NCBI RefSeq assembly: GCF_013343005.1
Contig: NZ_CP054491.1
Span: 248,001-312,000 of the forward strand
DNA length: 64,000 nt
Reading direction: 5' to 3'
DNA from: Candidatus Reidiella endopervernicosa
GTDB lineage: Bacteria > Pseudomonadota > Gammaproteobacteria > GCF-013343005
Shown: in pieces, positions 56,630 to 64,000 of the stretch
Layout: each line of letters begins with the position of its first letter
How positions within the stretch are numbered: position 1 is the stretch's first letter
Notes under the pieces: model-generated
The model's input: the letters and a program-made list of their open reading frames with translations, nothing else
Databases searched by the model: none
What the model was told of the DNA's origin: nothing
Translations under genes and position numbers: made by a program

Positions 56630-57397
56630 CTAAGCCGCGGAGTGCGGAGATTCGGCCCCTGAGTGCTCCACAATATCTCTCCAGCTCAAATGCGCCAGCA
56701 CAGCACTGTAATCATCGCCAACGGTAGCACGCAGCGTGATTCGCTTACCATCGCTCGGGTGGGTAAAGGCAAGCTCAGAGGCTGCCAGCAACAGCCTGTG
56801 GCATTTGAAGTGGTCACGAAAGATTCGATTATGGCGCCCATCACCGTGGCTGGTATCGCCAACAATCGGATGAAAGATATGTTTCATATGGCGACGAATC
56901 TGGTGCTTGCGCCCCGTCTCAGGTTTTGCCTCGATCAGAGAGTAGCGGCTGGTTGGAAAACGTCCATCGGAGATCGGCAACTCCGCCGTTGCCAATCGTC
57001 GGTAGTGGGTCACTGCAGACTGCGCTTCTTTATCCTGACGCGCCTTACGATCGGTGGTCTTGTCGAGCTCCTCTTTGAGCGCATAGTCGATGGTGGCCTC
57101 AACCTCGGTATAACCACGCACCACTGCCAGGTAGCGCTTCTCGACCGTGTGTTGCTGGAACTGCGCCATCATCTCTCTGGCCGTCTCGCTATCGAGTGCA
57201 AACAGCAGTACTCCGGAGGTTGGTTTATCGAGACGGTGCAGTGGATAGACGCGTTGTCCGATCTGGTCACGCAGCAACTGGATGGCAAAGCGGGTCTCGT
57301 GCCGATCGATCGCACTGCGATGGACCAGCAATCCACTCGGCTTATTGATCGCGATCAGCCGTGGATCGCGGTAAAGGATTTCTAGCTCAGACTCCAA
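56630..57397 (-). CDS. truC: tRNA pseudouridine synthase C
   Basis: A 255-residue RluA-family enzyme that makes pseudouridine at position 65 of tRNAs. It starts MESELEILYRDPRLIAINKP, and the active-site segment is VYPLHRLDKPTSGVLLFALD, with the catalytic aspartate in LDKP; the following segments AKPETGRKHQIRRHMKHIFH and HPIVGDTSHGDGRHN match TruC. The length equals the family norm (260). It lies at the end of a minus-strand group; the CZB-domain chemoreceptor ends ten bases upstream. Confidence 0.93.
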   Translation of the reverse strand: MESELEILYRDPRLIAINKPSGLLVHRSAIDRHETRFAIQLLRDQIGQRVYPLHRLDKPTSGVLLFALDSETAREMMAQFQQHTVEKRYLAVVRGYTEVEATIDYALKEELDKTTDRKARQDKEAQSAVTHYRRLATAELPISDGRFPTSRYSLIEAKPETGRKHQIRRHMKHIFHPIVGDTSHGDGRHNRIFRDHFKCHRLLLAASELAFTHPSDGKRITLRATVGDDYSAVLAHLSWRDIVEHSGAESPHSAA

Positions 57398-57407
57398 GCA
57401 GTGTCAG

Positions 57408-59182
57408 CTACGCCTGCTGACGCTCCAACACCATCTGATCGATCAGTTCCATCACCTCACTACTGGCGCGCTCTGCCGCTTCGATGTGTTGCAGCAGGCT
57501 TCGGTTGAGCTCCTCGTTGCCCTCCCAGTCGAGCAGCGACTCGGCCAGCGCTTCCTGTACATAGGCGTGCACACTGCGGTGCGGTGCCTCCAACGCCTTG
57601 AAGGCTCGCGTCTGTCCGAACAGTTGCTTACCCACACCCTCGTAGTACCACTTACCGAGGCGGCAACAGGTGTGATCAACCGAAACGGCCTGCGCCTCGG
57701 CAGAATCCTCACCCTTGCTCAGCGCCATGTAGCCGTTCTGTTTGTAGATGATGTGATCGATCTTGATCAGAGATGCAAAACCGAGATCCTTGGCATGACT
57801 GATGCGAGTGATGGTATCGCGCGAGGCATCGGCCAGCTCGGTGAAGCGTTGGTGGAACGCCTCCATGTTGGTCGAGACCTCGTCGGTCAGACCGCGGGTG
57901 GTATTGGCACCCTCCAGCATCTGTTCAACCCGATTACGGAACTTGGTCATGGTCTGATTAATCTCAACCGTGGCGTGTTTGGTTCGCTCAGAGAGCGCCT
58001 TGACCTCATCGGCTACCACAGCAAATCCGCGTCCACTCTCACCGGCTCTTGCCGCCTCAATCGCCGCGTTAAGCGCCAGCAGGTTGGTCTGATCGGCAAT
58101 CTCGGAGATCAGCGAGAGCGACTCACCCACCTCAACGCTCTCGCCATTGAGTGCTTCAACCGACTCAGAGACGCTCTGCATGCTGCCCGCTATCGAGCTC
58201 AGTGCCCCACGGATCGAACCGACCGACTCACGACTCTCCTCGGTCATAGTGACATTGGCATCGGCTATCTGTTCAACCGTATTCATCTCATCGGTGACCG
58301 AGATCAGATCACTCTGATTGAGCTTTAGGTTTGATAGCAGATCGGGGAGTCGCTATTTTGCGGAAGCTTGTTTTGGGCATCCAAGCCCAAGCAAGCGGCA
58401 AATACTTAACGCGACCGTTTATGCCTACGGCGCCCCGACGTCTCTGCGTACGTTGCGTAATCACCTCTTCGCGGCTCTACACAACTCCCTCAGTGACTCT
58501 ACGCCGACATAAAGCCGTTGCTGCATCTTCTCCGTCGTTCGCTCACGCTCTCAACTACGAATAGGCAGACGGCGTCGACTATCGGGGACTAACCGCCTTC
58601 GCTTCGCTATCCATGGCGGTCAGCGTTGGTTGCGTTGATTCTGTGCAGATCAGAGGCGAGTTTGTTGCGTGAAATATAGGAAACATTCTCCGCCATCGCA
58701 TCGATCGCAGTGTTGATACCGTCGAGTGAACGCGCCAGCTGACCGGGGATGCCATCGCTATACGCCTTGCGGTTATAGACCCCATCACCGACACGGGAAA
58801 AGCAGGTATTGACCTCTTTAAAGTAAGTCTCCATCAGATCGAGCATATCGTTCAGCTCCCAGGCGATGATGCCGATCTCACCCAGCCCCCCGGTATTAGT
58901 AATACGGTGGTGCAGCTCGCCCTTTGCGGTGGCACGAAGCACCGCTTCAATCTTCTGCAACCCCTTCAGAGGGCGTTTAGCCGCCCACCAGGCGTACCAG
59001 GTAAAAACGATTGCAATCCCGGGAAAGATCAGCTCTTCCAGATGCAGTCCGTGGTTAATAATCGAGGAGATCGCCAGCCCCATCACCAGCAGGGTAAAGA
59101 CGATACAGGCGATCAGGAACTGTGTGTTGAGGAAGGGAACACCCTTACTGACGCCGTTCTCATAGTTTTTGTTTGTAGACAT
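57408..59182 (-). CDS. Methyl-accepting chemotaxis protein with CZB domain, split by repeat copy 10
   Basis: The N-terminal part (59182, [20 protein letters not shown]) has two closely spaced transmembrane helices ([40 protein letters not shown]) and a HAMP-like region, to LHRINATN. After the repeat the frame resumes [20 protein letters not shown], then the signalling hairpin with [20 protein letters not shown] and [20 protein letters not shown]. It ends with a CZB zinc-binding domain ([48 protein letters not shown]), which has the histidines and cysteine used to sense zinc or HOCl. Removing the repeat plus one CG gives INATNDLLSNL in frame. Confidence 0.88.
58343..58623 (+). mobile_element. 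~280-bp repeat, copy 10 (host: CZB chemoreceptor gene, antisense; variant lineage)
   Basis: Follows host ATAGCAGAT, the only copy not preceded by C, and is followed by a repeated CG at 58624-58625. Antisense to the host. The left hairpin is the compensated form: GCTTG (58366-58370) with CAAGC (58392-58396). The right end is CCGCCTTCGCTTCGCTATCC. It shares both variants with copy 5. Confidence 0.92.
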
Positions 59183-59202
59183 ATCTGACTCCGTGCTCAA
59201 GA

Positions 59203-59737
59203 TTAGGCTTGCAGGTTGAATACCAGCTCTTCGTAACTGGTATTCAGCTCCTTTAGCTTTCCGAGCAGAAACTTCATCGCCTCATCCATCCCCCTCACGG
59301 GGACCGACACGCTGCTCAATCGCCAGCATCTCTTGATAAACCGGTGTAAGTGCATCGATCGCTGCCTGTTTCGGCTTCCGCCTGACAGAAAAATAACCTT
59401 TTAGATCACCATTGCGATCGTAGTCGGGGGTGACATTGGCAAAGACCCAATAGTAGGAGCCATCGGAGGTCATATTCTTTACAAAACCGAAGAACTCCTG
59501 CCCCTGCTCCAGGGTCTGCCAGAGAAAGCGGAAGACGCTACGCGGCATATCGGGGTGTCGCACAACGTTGTGCTGGGTATTGAGAAGCTCCTTTTCGCTA
59601 TAACCGGCAATCTTCATAAAGACGCGGTTACAGTAGGTGATCCGTCCCTTGATATCAGTCTTACTGACGATGAACTCATCATCGGCAAGTTTCACTTCAC
59701 GGTTGTTGGGCGTGATCTTCTGCTTCATATCGCTCAC
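59203..59737 (-). CDS. PAS-domain protein, Aer-like sensor half, frameshifted at its end
   Basis: A PAS domain (MSDMKQKITPNNREVKLADD, TYCNRVFMKIAGYSEKELLN, HNVVRHPDMPRSVFRFLWQT, SDGSYYWVFANVTPDYDRNG) like that of the aerotaxis receptor Aer, which binds FAD or heme. The frame ends after GPREGDG, but another frame continues MDEAMKFLLGKLKELNTSYE ELVFNLQA to a stop at 59203. It lies directly upstream of the CZB chemoreceptor (20 bases), so it is likely the sensor protein in an operon with it. It is separate rather than fused to its receptor. One base shift in the last part. Confidence 0.82.
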
Positions 59738-60116
59738 TCACTTATATCTAAATGAAGCCTCTCGAGAGAGGGTTGCCATCCTATATTGGTGGCAAAATAC
59801 CCTGATGCTTGAGCACGACCTGACACTGATGCTACAGCAATCGAAGACTAGCGATATCGATGCGCGCACAGAGCCTTCGGCACAACAGGTACCGGCAACA
59901 GGCGCTCATATCCTTGAGAGATGGAGCTAGCCGCAATCGTGGTGAGCGGTGCGAAGATAACTCCCGTAGTGCGTCATACCCAACCGCCTCCCCTGTTGGC
60001 TCTTAGTGGCCTTGGTTATCGGTTAGTGGGTCCCTGACACGATTAGAGTCTAGACGCTGAGAAGCGGATATAAAACCACATAATTTGAGGGCTTAACGAG
60101 ACATCACTGAAACCAC
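59738..60116. other. Intergenic region between DUF4197 and PAS-protein genes
   Basis: A ~380-base gap. It should hold the promoter of the minus-strand PAS/chemoreceptor operon (near 59740-59800). No gene, repeat or strong hairpin is convincing. A short plus-strand frame (from about 59812) has no supporting ribosome binding site and I do not call it. Confidence 0.45.
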
Positions 60117-60899
60117 TCATCGTCCAAAAACTTTTTTCAGCAGTTCAGTGGTTCGTTCTGCTGGATTGTTGCGGATGGCCGCTTCCTCCCTGGCCTGGTA
60201 GTGAAAGATACCGTCCATTCCCTTATCAACCACATAGCCGTTGAGATCCGATTTCACATCACCGACAAAGGGGAGCGACTCATACTTTCCAACCACTCGG
60301 TCATAACTCTTCACCGCACCCACCTCATTGAGGGTTCCTTCGACGATCGGCAGCATCTCTTTGCTGAGCGGTGCGGACATCTTGCTGCGGAAATACTGTG
60401 TCGCCGCGTCATCAGGGCCGCTATATATCTTCTTCACATCATCGAGCGTCATCTCGCTGATCGCATCGACAAACAGCCGCTTCGCTTTGGGTGTCGCACG
60501 TTCGGCAGCGCGGTTCAACTTCAACTCCAGATCATCCAGCATTGAACCCATACCGATGGCCGAGAGCGCCTTGTTCACCTTCTTCAGGCTCTTCGGCAGT
60601 GGAATATGGATCTTCGGATCACCATTGAAGCCGTCGGTCTGTCCCAGCTGCCCCACCACCCGTTCGGAACCCACACGTAGCGCCTCCTTTAGGCCATCAC
60701 CAATCTCACCATCACTCAGTGCCCTGGATGCCTGCTCTTCGACGCCGAAATCTTCCAGCAATTCGCGCCCCTTATCCCACCAACCTGCTGATGCCGTACC
60801 CATCAGCAGCGTCAACACCAGTGCTGCGGCCACCCGGCCGACTCCTCTTCCAGAACACACGCTACGTTGATTCACCGCCACCACTCCTCTGTCGGACAA
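60117..60899 (-). CDS. DUF4197 exported protein
   Basis: A 260-residue protein with an N-terminal signal peptide (VAAALVLTLLMGTASAGWWDK). The mature part has the DUF4197 pattern: LSDGEIGDGLKEALRVGSER, VGQLGQTDGFNGDPKIHIPL, PKSLKKVNKALSAIGMGSML, ISEMTLDDVKKIYSGPDDAA, TQYFRSKMSAPLSKEMLPIV and YVVDKGMDGIFHYQAREEAA IRNNPAERTTELLKKVF. It is periplasmic and of unknown function. No obvious operon. Confidence 0.9.
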   Translation of the reverse strand: MSDRGVVAVNQRSVCSGRGVGRVAAALVLTLLMGTASAGWWDKGRELLEDFGVEEQASRALSDGEIGDGLKEALRVGSERVVGQLGQTDGFNGDPKIHIPLPKSLKKVNKALSAIGMGSMLDDLELKLNRAAERATPKAKRLFVDAISEMTLDDVKKIYSGPDDAATQYFRSKMSAPLSKEMLPIVEGTLNEVGAVKSYDRVVGKYESLPFVGDVKSDLNGYVVDKGMDGIFHYQAREEAAIRNNPAERTTELLKKVFGR

Positions 60900-61045
60900 C
60901 CACTACTGTTTAACACTAACTCTATGCAATCAATAGCGACGATTACATTTAAAATTGTAAAAAACTGTCGATTTAACAAGCCATCTGCTAGCTTCAAGGT
61001 CTAGGCATCGGACATTGTTGGGAAGGGCAGCGGACATTTATTGTG

Positions 61046-62275
61046 ATGAAAGAGAGTCATTTTAACTTCAGTTCAAGACAGATTGCCTCAGCTTTCATCA
61101 CCATAATCATCATTCTGGTTGGTACCTCCTCGCTTAGCCTCTATCAGACCCATCGCGTCTCCAAAGAGCTCAATCGCGTCGTTACCGTTAGCGACGTACA
61201 GATAGAGATCGTCAATAAATTTCTAAAACTCGCCCACGAACGCTCGCTTACCCTGCAGAGTATGCTGCTCACACGCGACCCATTTGAACTCGATGATCAT
61301 CAGATGCGCGCCTCAGCCGCCGCCAGTAACTACCTACGCCTTCGCGACGTCCTGCTGAAGATGGAACTCAGCACCGATGAGCGGGCACTGATCAGGGAAC
61401 AGGACAAACAGACGATAAATACCGGCATTAAGCAGAGTCGTGTTATCCGACTGGCTGTAGACGGTCAATTTGACCTGGCGCGCGGGCTTCTCTACGACGA
61501 GGCGATTCCCAGTCAGGCCAAGGCGATGGGGTTTATGCAGCAATTCATCGACCTCAAGCAGGCAAAAAAGCGCGCCACTATTAGAGAGACCAAGCAGATC
61601 ATCGACCGCACCACCGACACCATCCTGGTGCTGGTGCTGCTCGGCGTCATCATTAGCATAGCCATCGCCTATATCGTCACTACTCGGCTCAAGCACGAAA
61701 TCAACTTCCGTAACCAGTTTGAGTCTGAACTGGAACAACGCGTTGAGGAGCGAACCGAGGCGCTGACCTTTATCGCCAGCCACGACACGCTCACGGCCCT
61801 TCCTAACCGCGCCGTATTCACCGAGCAGCTTGCCAACTCAGTGAAACACGCCGATCGTAACGGTCAACTGATGGCGCTATTTTTCATGGATCTCGACGGC
61901 TTTAAGGCGATCAACGACCTTCACGGTCACGATATTGGCGATAAGGTGCTGATCGAGGTCTGCCGGCGCTTCAAGGAGACGCTCCGTGAGGAGGATGTGG
62001 TGGCACGTATCGGGGGTGACGAGTTCACGGTGATCATCAACGAGCTGGAACAGAAGGGCGATGCACTCTCTGTGGCACAGAAGCTCATCACACAGATCAA
62101 TACACCGATGCGGTTTGATGCTATCGAGTGTCGCGTCGGTATCAGTATCGGTATCAGCTTCTTCCCCAATAACGTTCTCTCACCCGATGCACTTCTGACC
62201 GAGGCGGACGATGCGATGTATGCTGCCAAACGTTCCGGCAAGAACCGCTACTCGGTCGCCACCTCCATCGTCTAG
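61046..62275 (+). CDS. Membrane-bound GGDEF diguanylate cyclase with 4HB-type sensor
   Basis: The ATG at 61046 (MKESHFNFSSRQIASAFITI) is preceded by a GTG at 61043. Two transmembrane helices (IASAFITIIIILVGTSSLSL and ILVLVLLGVIISIAIAYIVT) flank a periplasmic four-helix-bundle sensor, like that of chemoreceptors. A coil leads to GGDEF (SHDTLTALPNRAVFTEQLAN, FMDLDGFKAINDLHGHDIGD, ARIGGDEFTVIINELEQKGD). The catalytic signature is intact. The stimulus is unknown. It is the fifth intact or near-intact GGDEF protein of the window, which points to dense c-di-GMP control. Confidence 0.93.
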   Translation: MKESHFNFSSRQIASAFITIIIILVGTSSLSLYQTHRVSKELNRVVTVSDVQIEIVNKFLKLAHERSLTLQSMLLTRDPFELDDHQMRASAAASNYLRLRDVLLKMELSTDERALIREQDKQTINTGIKQSRVIRLAVDGQFDLARGLLYDEAIPSQAKAMGFMQQFIDLKQAKKRATIRETKQIIDRTTDTILVLVLLGVIISIAIAYIVTTRLKHEINFRNQFESELEQRVEERTEALTFIASHDTLTALPNRAVFTEQLANSVKHADRNGQLMALFFMDLDGFKAINDLHGHDIGDKVLIEVCRRFKETLREEDVVARIGGDEFTVIINELEQKGDALSVAQKLITQINTPMRFDAIECRVGISIGISFFPNNVLSPDALLTEADDAMYAAKRSGKNRYSVATSIV

Positions 62276-62365
62276 GCCACTCAGGGATCAGTCCATCGAT
62301 CTCGCACCGAAACCCGCAGTAACCCCGTGGTTGAATAACACCCCCCACGCCCACACCATCGAGGC

Positions 62366-63850
62366 ATGGCCCGCTTAGAATCACTCCAATTTGATAACAG
62401 CTTTGCACGATTATCCGATGCCTTTCACACCCGCATCTCACCGACACCGCTGTATAGACCCCATCTCGCCTGCTTTAACCATACGGCTGCTGAGCTCATT
62501 GAACTCGACCCGGCTGAGGCGCATCGTGCCGAGTTTGTCGACTACTTCAACGGTGCCCGGATACTGCCGGGGGCCGATCCGCTTGCCGCCATCTACGCCG
62601 GCCACCAGTTTGGTCATTTTGTGCCACAGCTTGGTGACGGGCGCGCCGTTCTGCTGGGTGAGGTGCGTACCAGTCAGGGTAAGCGCTGGGAGTTGCAGCT
62701 CAAGGGATCGGGACAGACACCCTACTCCCGCAGCGCCGATGGTCGCGCCGTACTGCGTTCGACGATTCGAGAGTACCTCTGCAGTGAGGCGATGCATGGT
62801 CTTAACATTCCGACCACCCGCGCCCTCTGCATAATCGGCAGCGAAGAGGAGGTCTATCGTGAATCCCTCGAGTCGGGGGCGATGCTGTTACGCATGGCAC
62901 CCAGCCACCTGCGTTTTGGTAACTTCGAGCTCTTCTACTATCGCAACCAGTACGATGAGCTCAGACAGCTCGCCGACTACGCCATCGACCACCTCTTTCC
63001 CGAGATCGCTGACGCTCCCAATCGTTACCTCGAACTGTTTCGTGAGGTCAGCCGTCGAACCGCCGAGCTAATCAGCCGCTGGCAGCTGGTCGGTTTTGCG
63101 CACGGCGTGATGAACACCGACAACATGTCACTGCTCGGCCTGACCATCGACTACGGACCCTTTGGCTTTCTCGATAGCTACGACCCCAGCTTTATCTGCA
63201 ACCACTCAGACCACACCGGCCGCTACGCCTTTGCCGCACAGCCGATGATTGCACGCTGGAATGTCAGTCGTCTTGGCCAGGCGCTGCTGCCGCTGTTTGA
63301 GGGTAGTAATAAGGAGGCCGCTGAACACGCCAACGAGACGTTATCCGAGTTCATGCCCCATTTCGATCGCCACTACAGTGCCGGTCTGGCGAAGAAACTG
63401 GGACTGACAAGCAGTGATACGAATGACGATCAACTCGTCCAATCACTGCTGAAACAGATGCAGGAGAGTGGCTGCGATTTTACCAACCTGTTCCGCACAC
63501 TCAGTGACCTACAGCTCGACAACCCGAACGCCGATGGCCCCCTTCGCGACCAGTTCATCGACCGTGATGGTTTTGATCAGTGGACAATCAACTACCGCAA
63601 GCGTCTACACGCTGAAGGGAGTCGTGATGAGCTGCGCAAACAGAGCATGGATCGGGTTAATCCTAAATACATATTACGTAACTACCTGGCACAGAGCGCC
63701 ATTGAACGTGCCGAACAGGGCGACTACAGCGAGGTTGATCGACTCATGAGCCTGCTGCGCGATCCCTTTAGCGAACAGGCGGAGATGAGCGAGTACGCAG
63801 CTCTGCCGCCCGACTGGGCGAACACGATTGAGGTCAGCTGCTCCTCGTAA
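62366..63850 (+). CDS. selO: SelO/YdiU-family protein AMPylase
   Basis: A 494-residue pseudokinase that transfers AMP to protein hydroxyls in the redox response. It starts MARLESLQFDNSFARLSDAF and shows IYAGHQFGHFVPQLGDGRAV, LLGEVRTSQGKRWELQLKGS, GQTPYSRSADGRAVLRSTIR, EYLCSEAMHGLNIPTTRALC, FAHGVMNTDNMSLLGLTIDY and GPFGFLDSYDPSFICNHSDH. The C-terminus ends IEVSCSS, where eukaryotic SelO carries selenocysteine near a cysteine; here a cysteine stands instead. The length fits the family. Confidence 0.97.
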   Translation: MARLESLQFDNSFARLSDAFHTRISPTPLYRPHLACFNHTAAELIELDPAEAHRAEFVDYFNGARILPGADPLAAIYAGHQFGHFVPQLGDGRAVLLGEVRTSQGKRWELQLKGSGQTPYSRSADGRAVLRSTIREYLCSEAMHGLNIPTTRALCIIGSEEEVYRESLESGAMLLRMAPSHLRFGNFELFYYRNQYDELRQLADYAIDHLFPEIADAPNRYLELFREVSRRTAELISRWQLVGFAHGVMNTDNMSLLGLTIDYGPFGFLDSYDPSFICNHSDHTGRYAFAAQPMIARWNVSRLGQALLPLFEGSNKEAAEHANETLSEFMPHFDRHYSAGLAKKLGLTSSDTNDDQLVQSLLKQMQESGCDFTNLFRTLSDLQLDNPNADGPLRDQFIDRDGFDQWTINYRKRLHAEGSRDELRKQSMDRVNPKYILRNYLAQSAIERAEQGDYSEVDRLMSLLRDPFSEQAEMSEYAALPPDWANTIEVSCSS

Positions 63851-63888
63851 AGAGAGGCACAACCTCCCTGTTAACCACCTCTCAATAC

Positions 63889-64000
63889 CTAACCTTCAGC
63901 GACGTAGTCCTCGGTATCGTTACCGGCTACCACCTTGTGGTCGGGTAACTCCATGTGCAGATAGGTCTGGCGGTTCTCTTCATTCTCAAAGTAGATCTCC
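63889..64000 (-). CDS. Unknown protein, C-terminal fragment cut by window edge
   Basis: On the minus strand, the frame entering at the window edge reads EIYFENEENRQTYLHMELPD, then HKVVAGNDTEDYVAEG, and stops at 63889-63891. It is convergent with selO at a ~40-base distance. About 36 residues are visible and no family is recognised; the frame is open to the edge. Confidence 0.55.
   Translation of the reverse strand, partial: EIYFENEENRQTYLHMELPDHKVVAGNDTEDYVAEG

Noticed and set aside
57408-58286. Separate short chemoreceptor starting [12 protein letters not shown]
   Set aside because: The frame continues upstream to the repeat; it is the C-terminal part of the interrupted CZB receptor.
1551-58623. 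Repeat as a group I or II intron or an intein
   Set aside because: At ~280 bp it is too short for group I or II cores, lacks their domain V or conserved helices, has no splicing protein, and occurs in both orientations.
1551-58623. Repeat as an integron cassette or attC site
   Set aside because: It has a GGTTAGTC on one strand, but no paired core of the attC type, and it inserts outside the integron at CG sites.
1-64000. CRISPR array, tRNA and rRNA genes
   Set aside because: I looked for short evenly spaced repeats with unique spacers and for tRNA and rRNA signatures and saw none; the only dispersed repeats are those described.

Overview
The window reads as a piece of a gammaproteobacterial chromosome of moderate GC content. 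It carries typical gammaproteobacterial housekeeping genes (rnd, purT, glgP, rdgC, tmcA, truC, pyruvate kinase, slyD, selO), a large set of c-di-GMP and chemotaxis proteins, a rubrerythrin / Fe-S oxidoreductase / DUF3501 cluster, and at the left edge the start of a chromosomal integron (intI start, attI, four AT-richer cassettes with three attC sites). I see no rRNA or tRNA gene, CRISPR array or phage block. The species cannot be fixed from the sequence alone.

The dominant unusual feature is a ~280-bp repeat present in ten copies (nine on the + strand, one on the - strand). Every copy sits inside a protein-coding gene. It has no terminal inverted repeats. It begins CGGGGAGTCGC and ends CCATGGCGGTCAG, is followed by a CG that repeats its first two bases, and lies after C in nine of ten cases (T in the tenth). 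Removing one element plus one CG restores the host reading frame in seven of nine testable cases: a DUF2321 cassette gene, a GGDEF-EAL protein, DUF3501, an inverse autotransporter twice, a LysE transporter and a chemotaxis receptor. It occurs in both orientations relative to its hosts, so it is not an ordinary self-splicing intron. It has hairpins near both ends, one supported by a compensatory base change. The best working model is a non-autonomous single-strand-type mobile element (IS200/IS605- or REP-like); no transposase lies in the window.

Layout. 1-2.9 kb: integron with copies 1-3, ending at copy 3 in a chimeric junction with the tail of a GGDEF gene. 3-5 kb: small and secreted proteins. 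5.2-10.7 kb: two large GGDEF-EAL proteins, one frameshifted and one split by copy 4. 10.9-31.9 kb: a SEL1 protein (copy 5), then metabolism and RNA genes (rnd, purT, DUF342, RRM protein, slyD, glgP, rdgC), a palindromic repeat and a REP-like repeat, then DUF3501 (copy 6). 32-41 kb: rubrerythrin, a PilJ-type receptor, EamA transporter, msrA, tpm and small membrane proteins, and a TPR-glycosyltransferase beside the autotransporter. 41-46.7 kb: inverse autotransporter (copies 7 and 8) and LysE (copy 9). 46.8-57.4 kb: RNA modification genes, nuclease, pyruvate kinase, a three-gene signalling operon. 57.4-64 kb: a CZB-domain receptor (copy 10) with a PAS protein, DUF4197, a GGDEF sensor and SelO.

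About fifteen genes carry apparent single-base frameshifts that leave recognisable protein in two frames. Many may be sequencing indels, so these genes are described as split rather than certainly dead.
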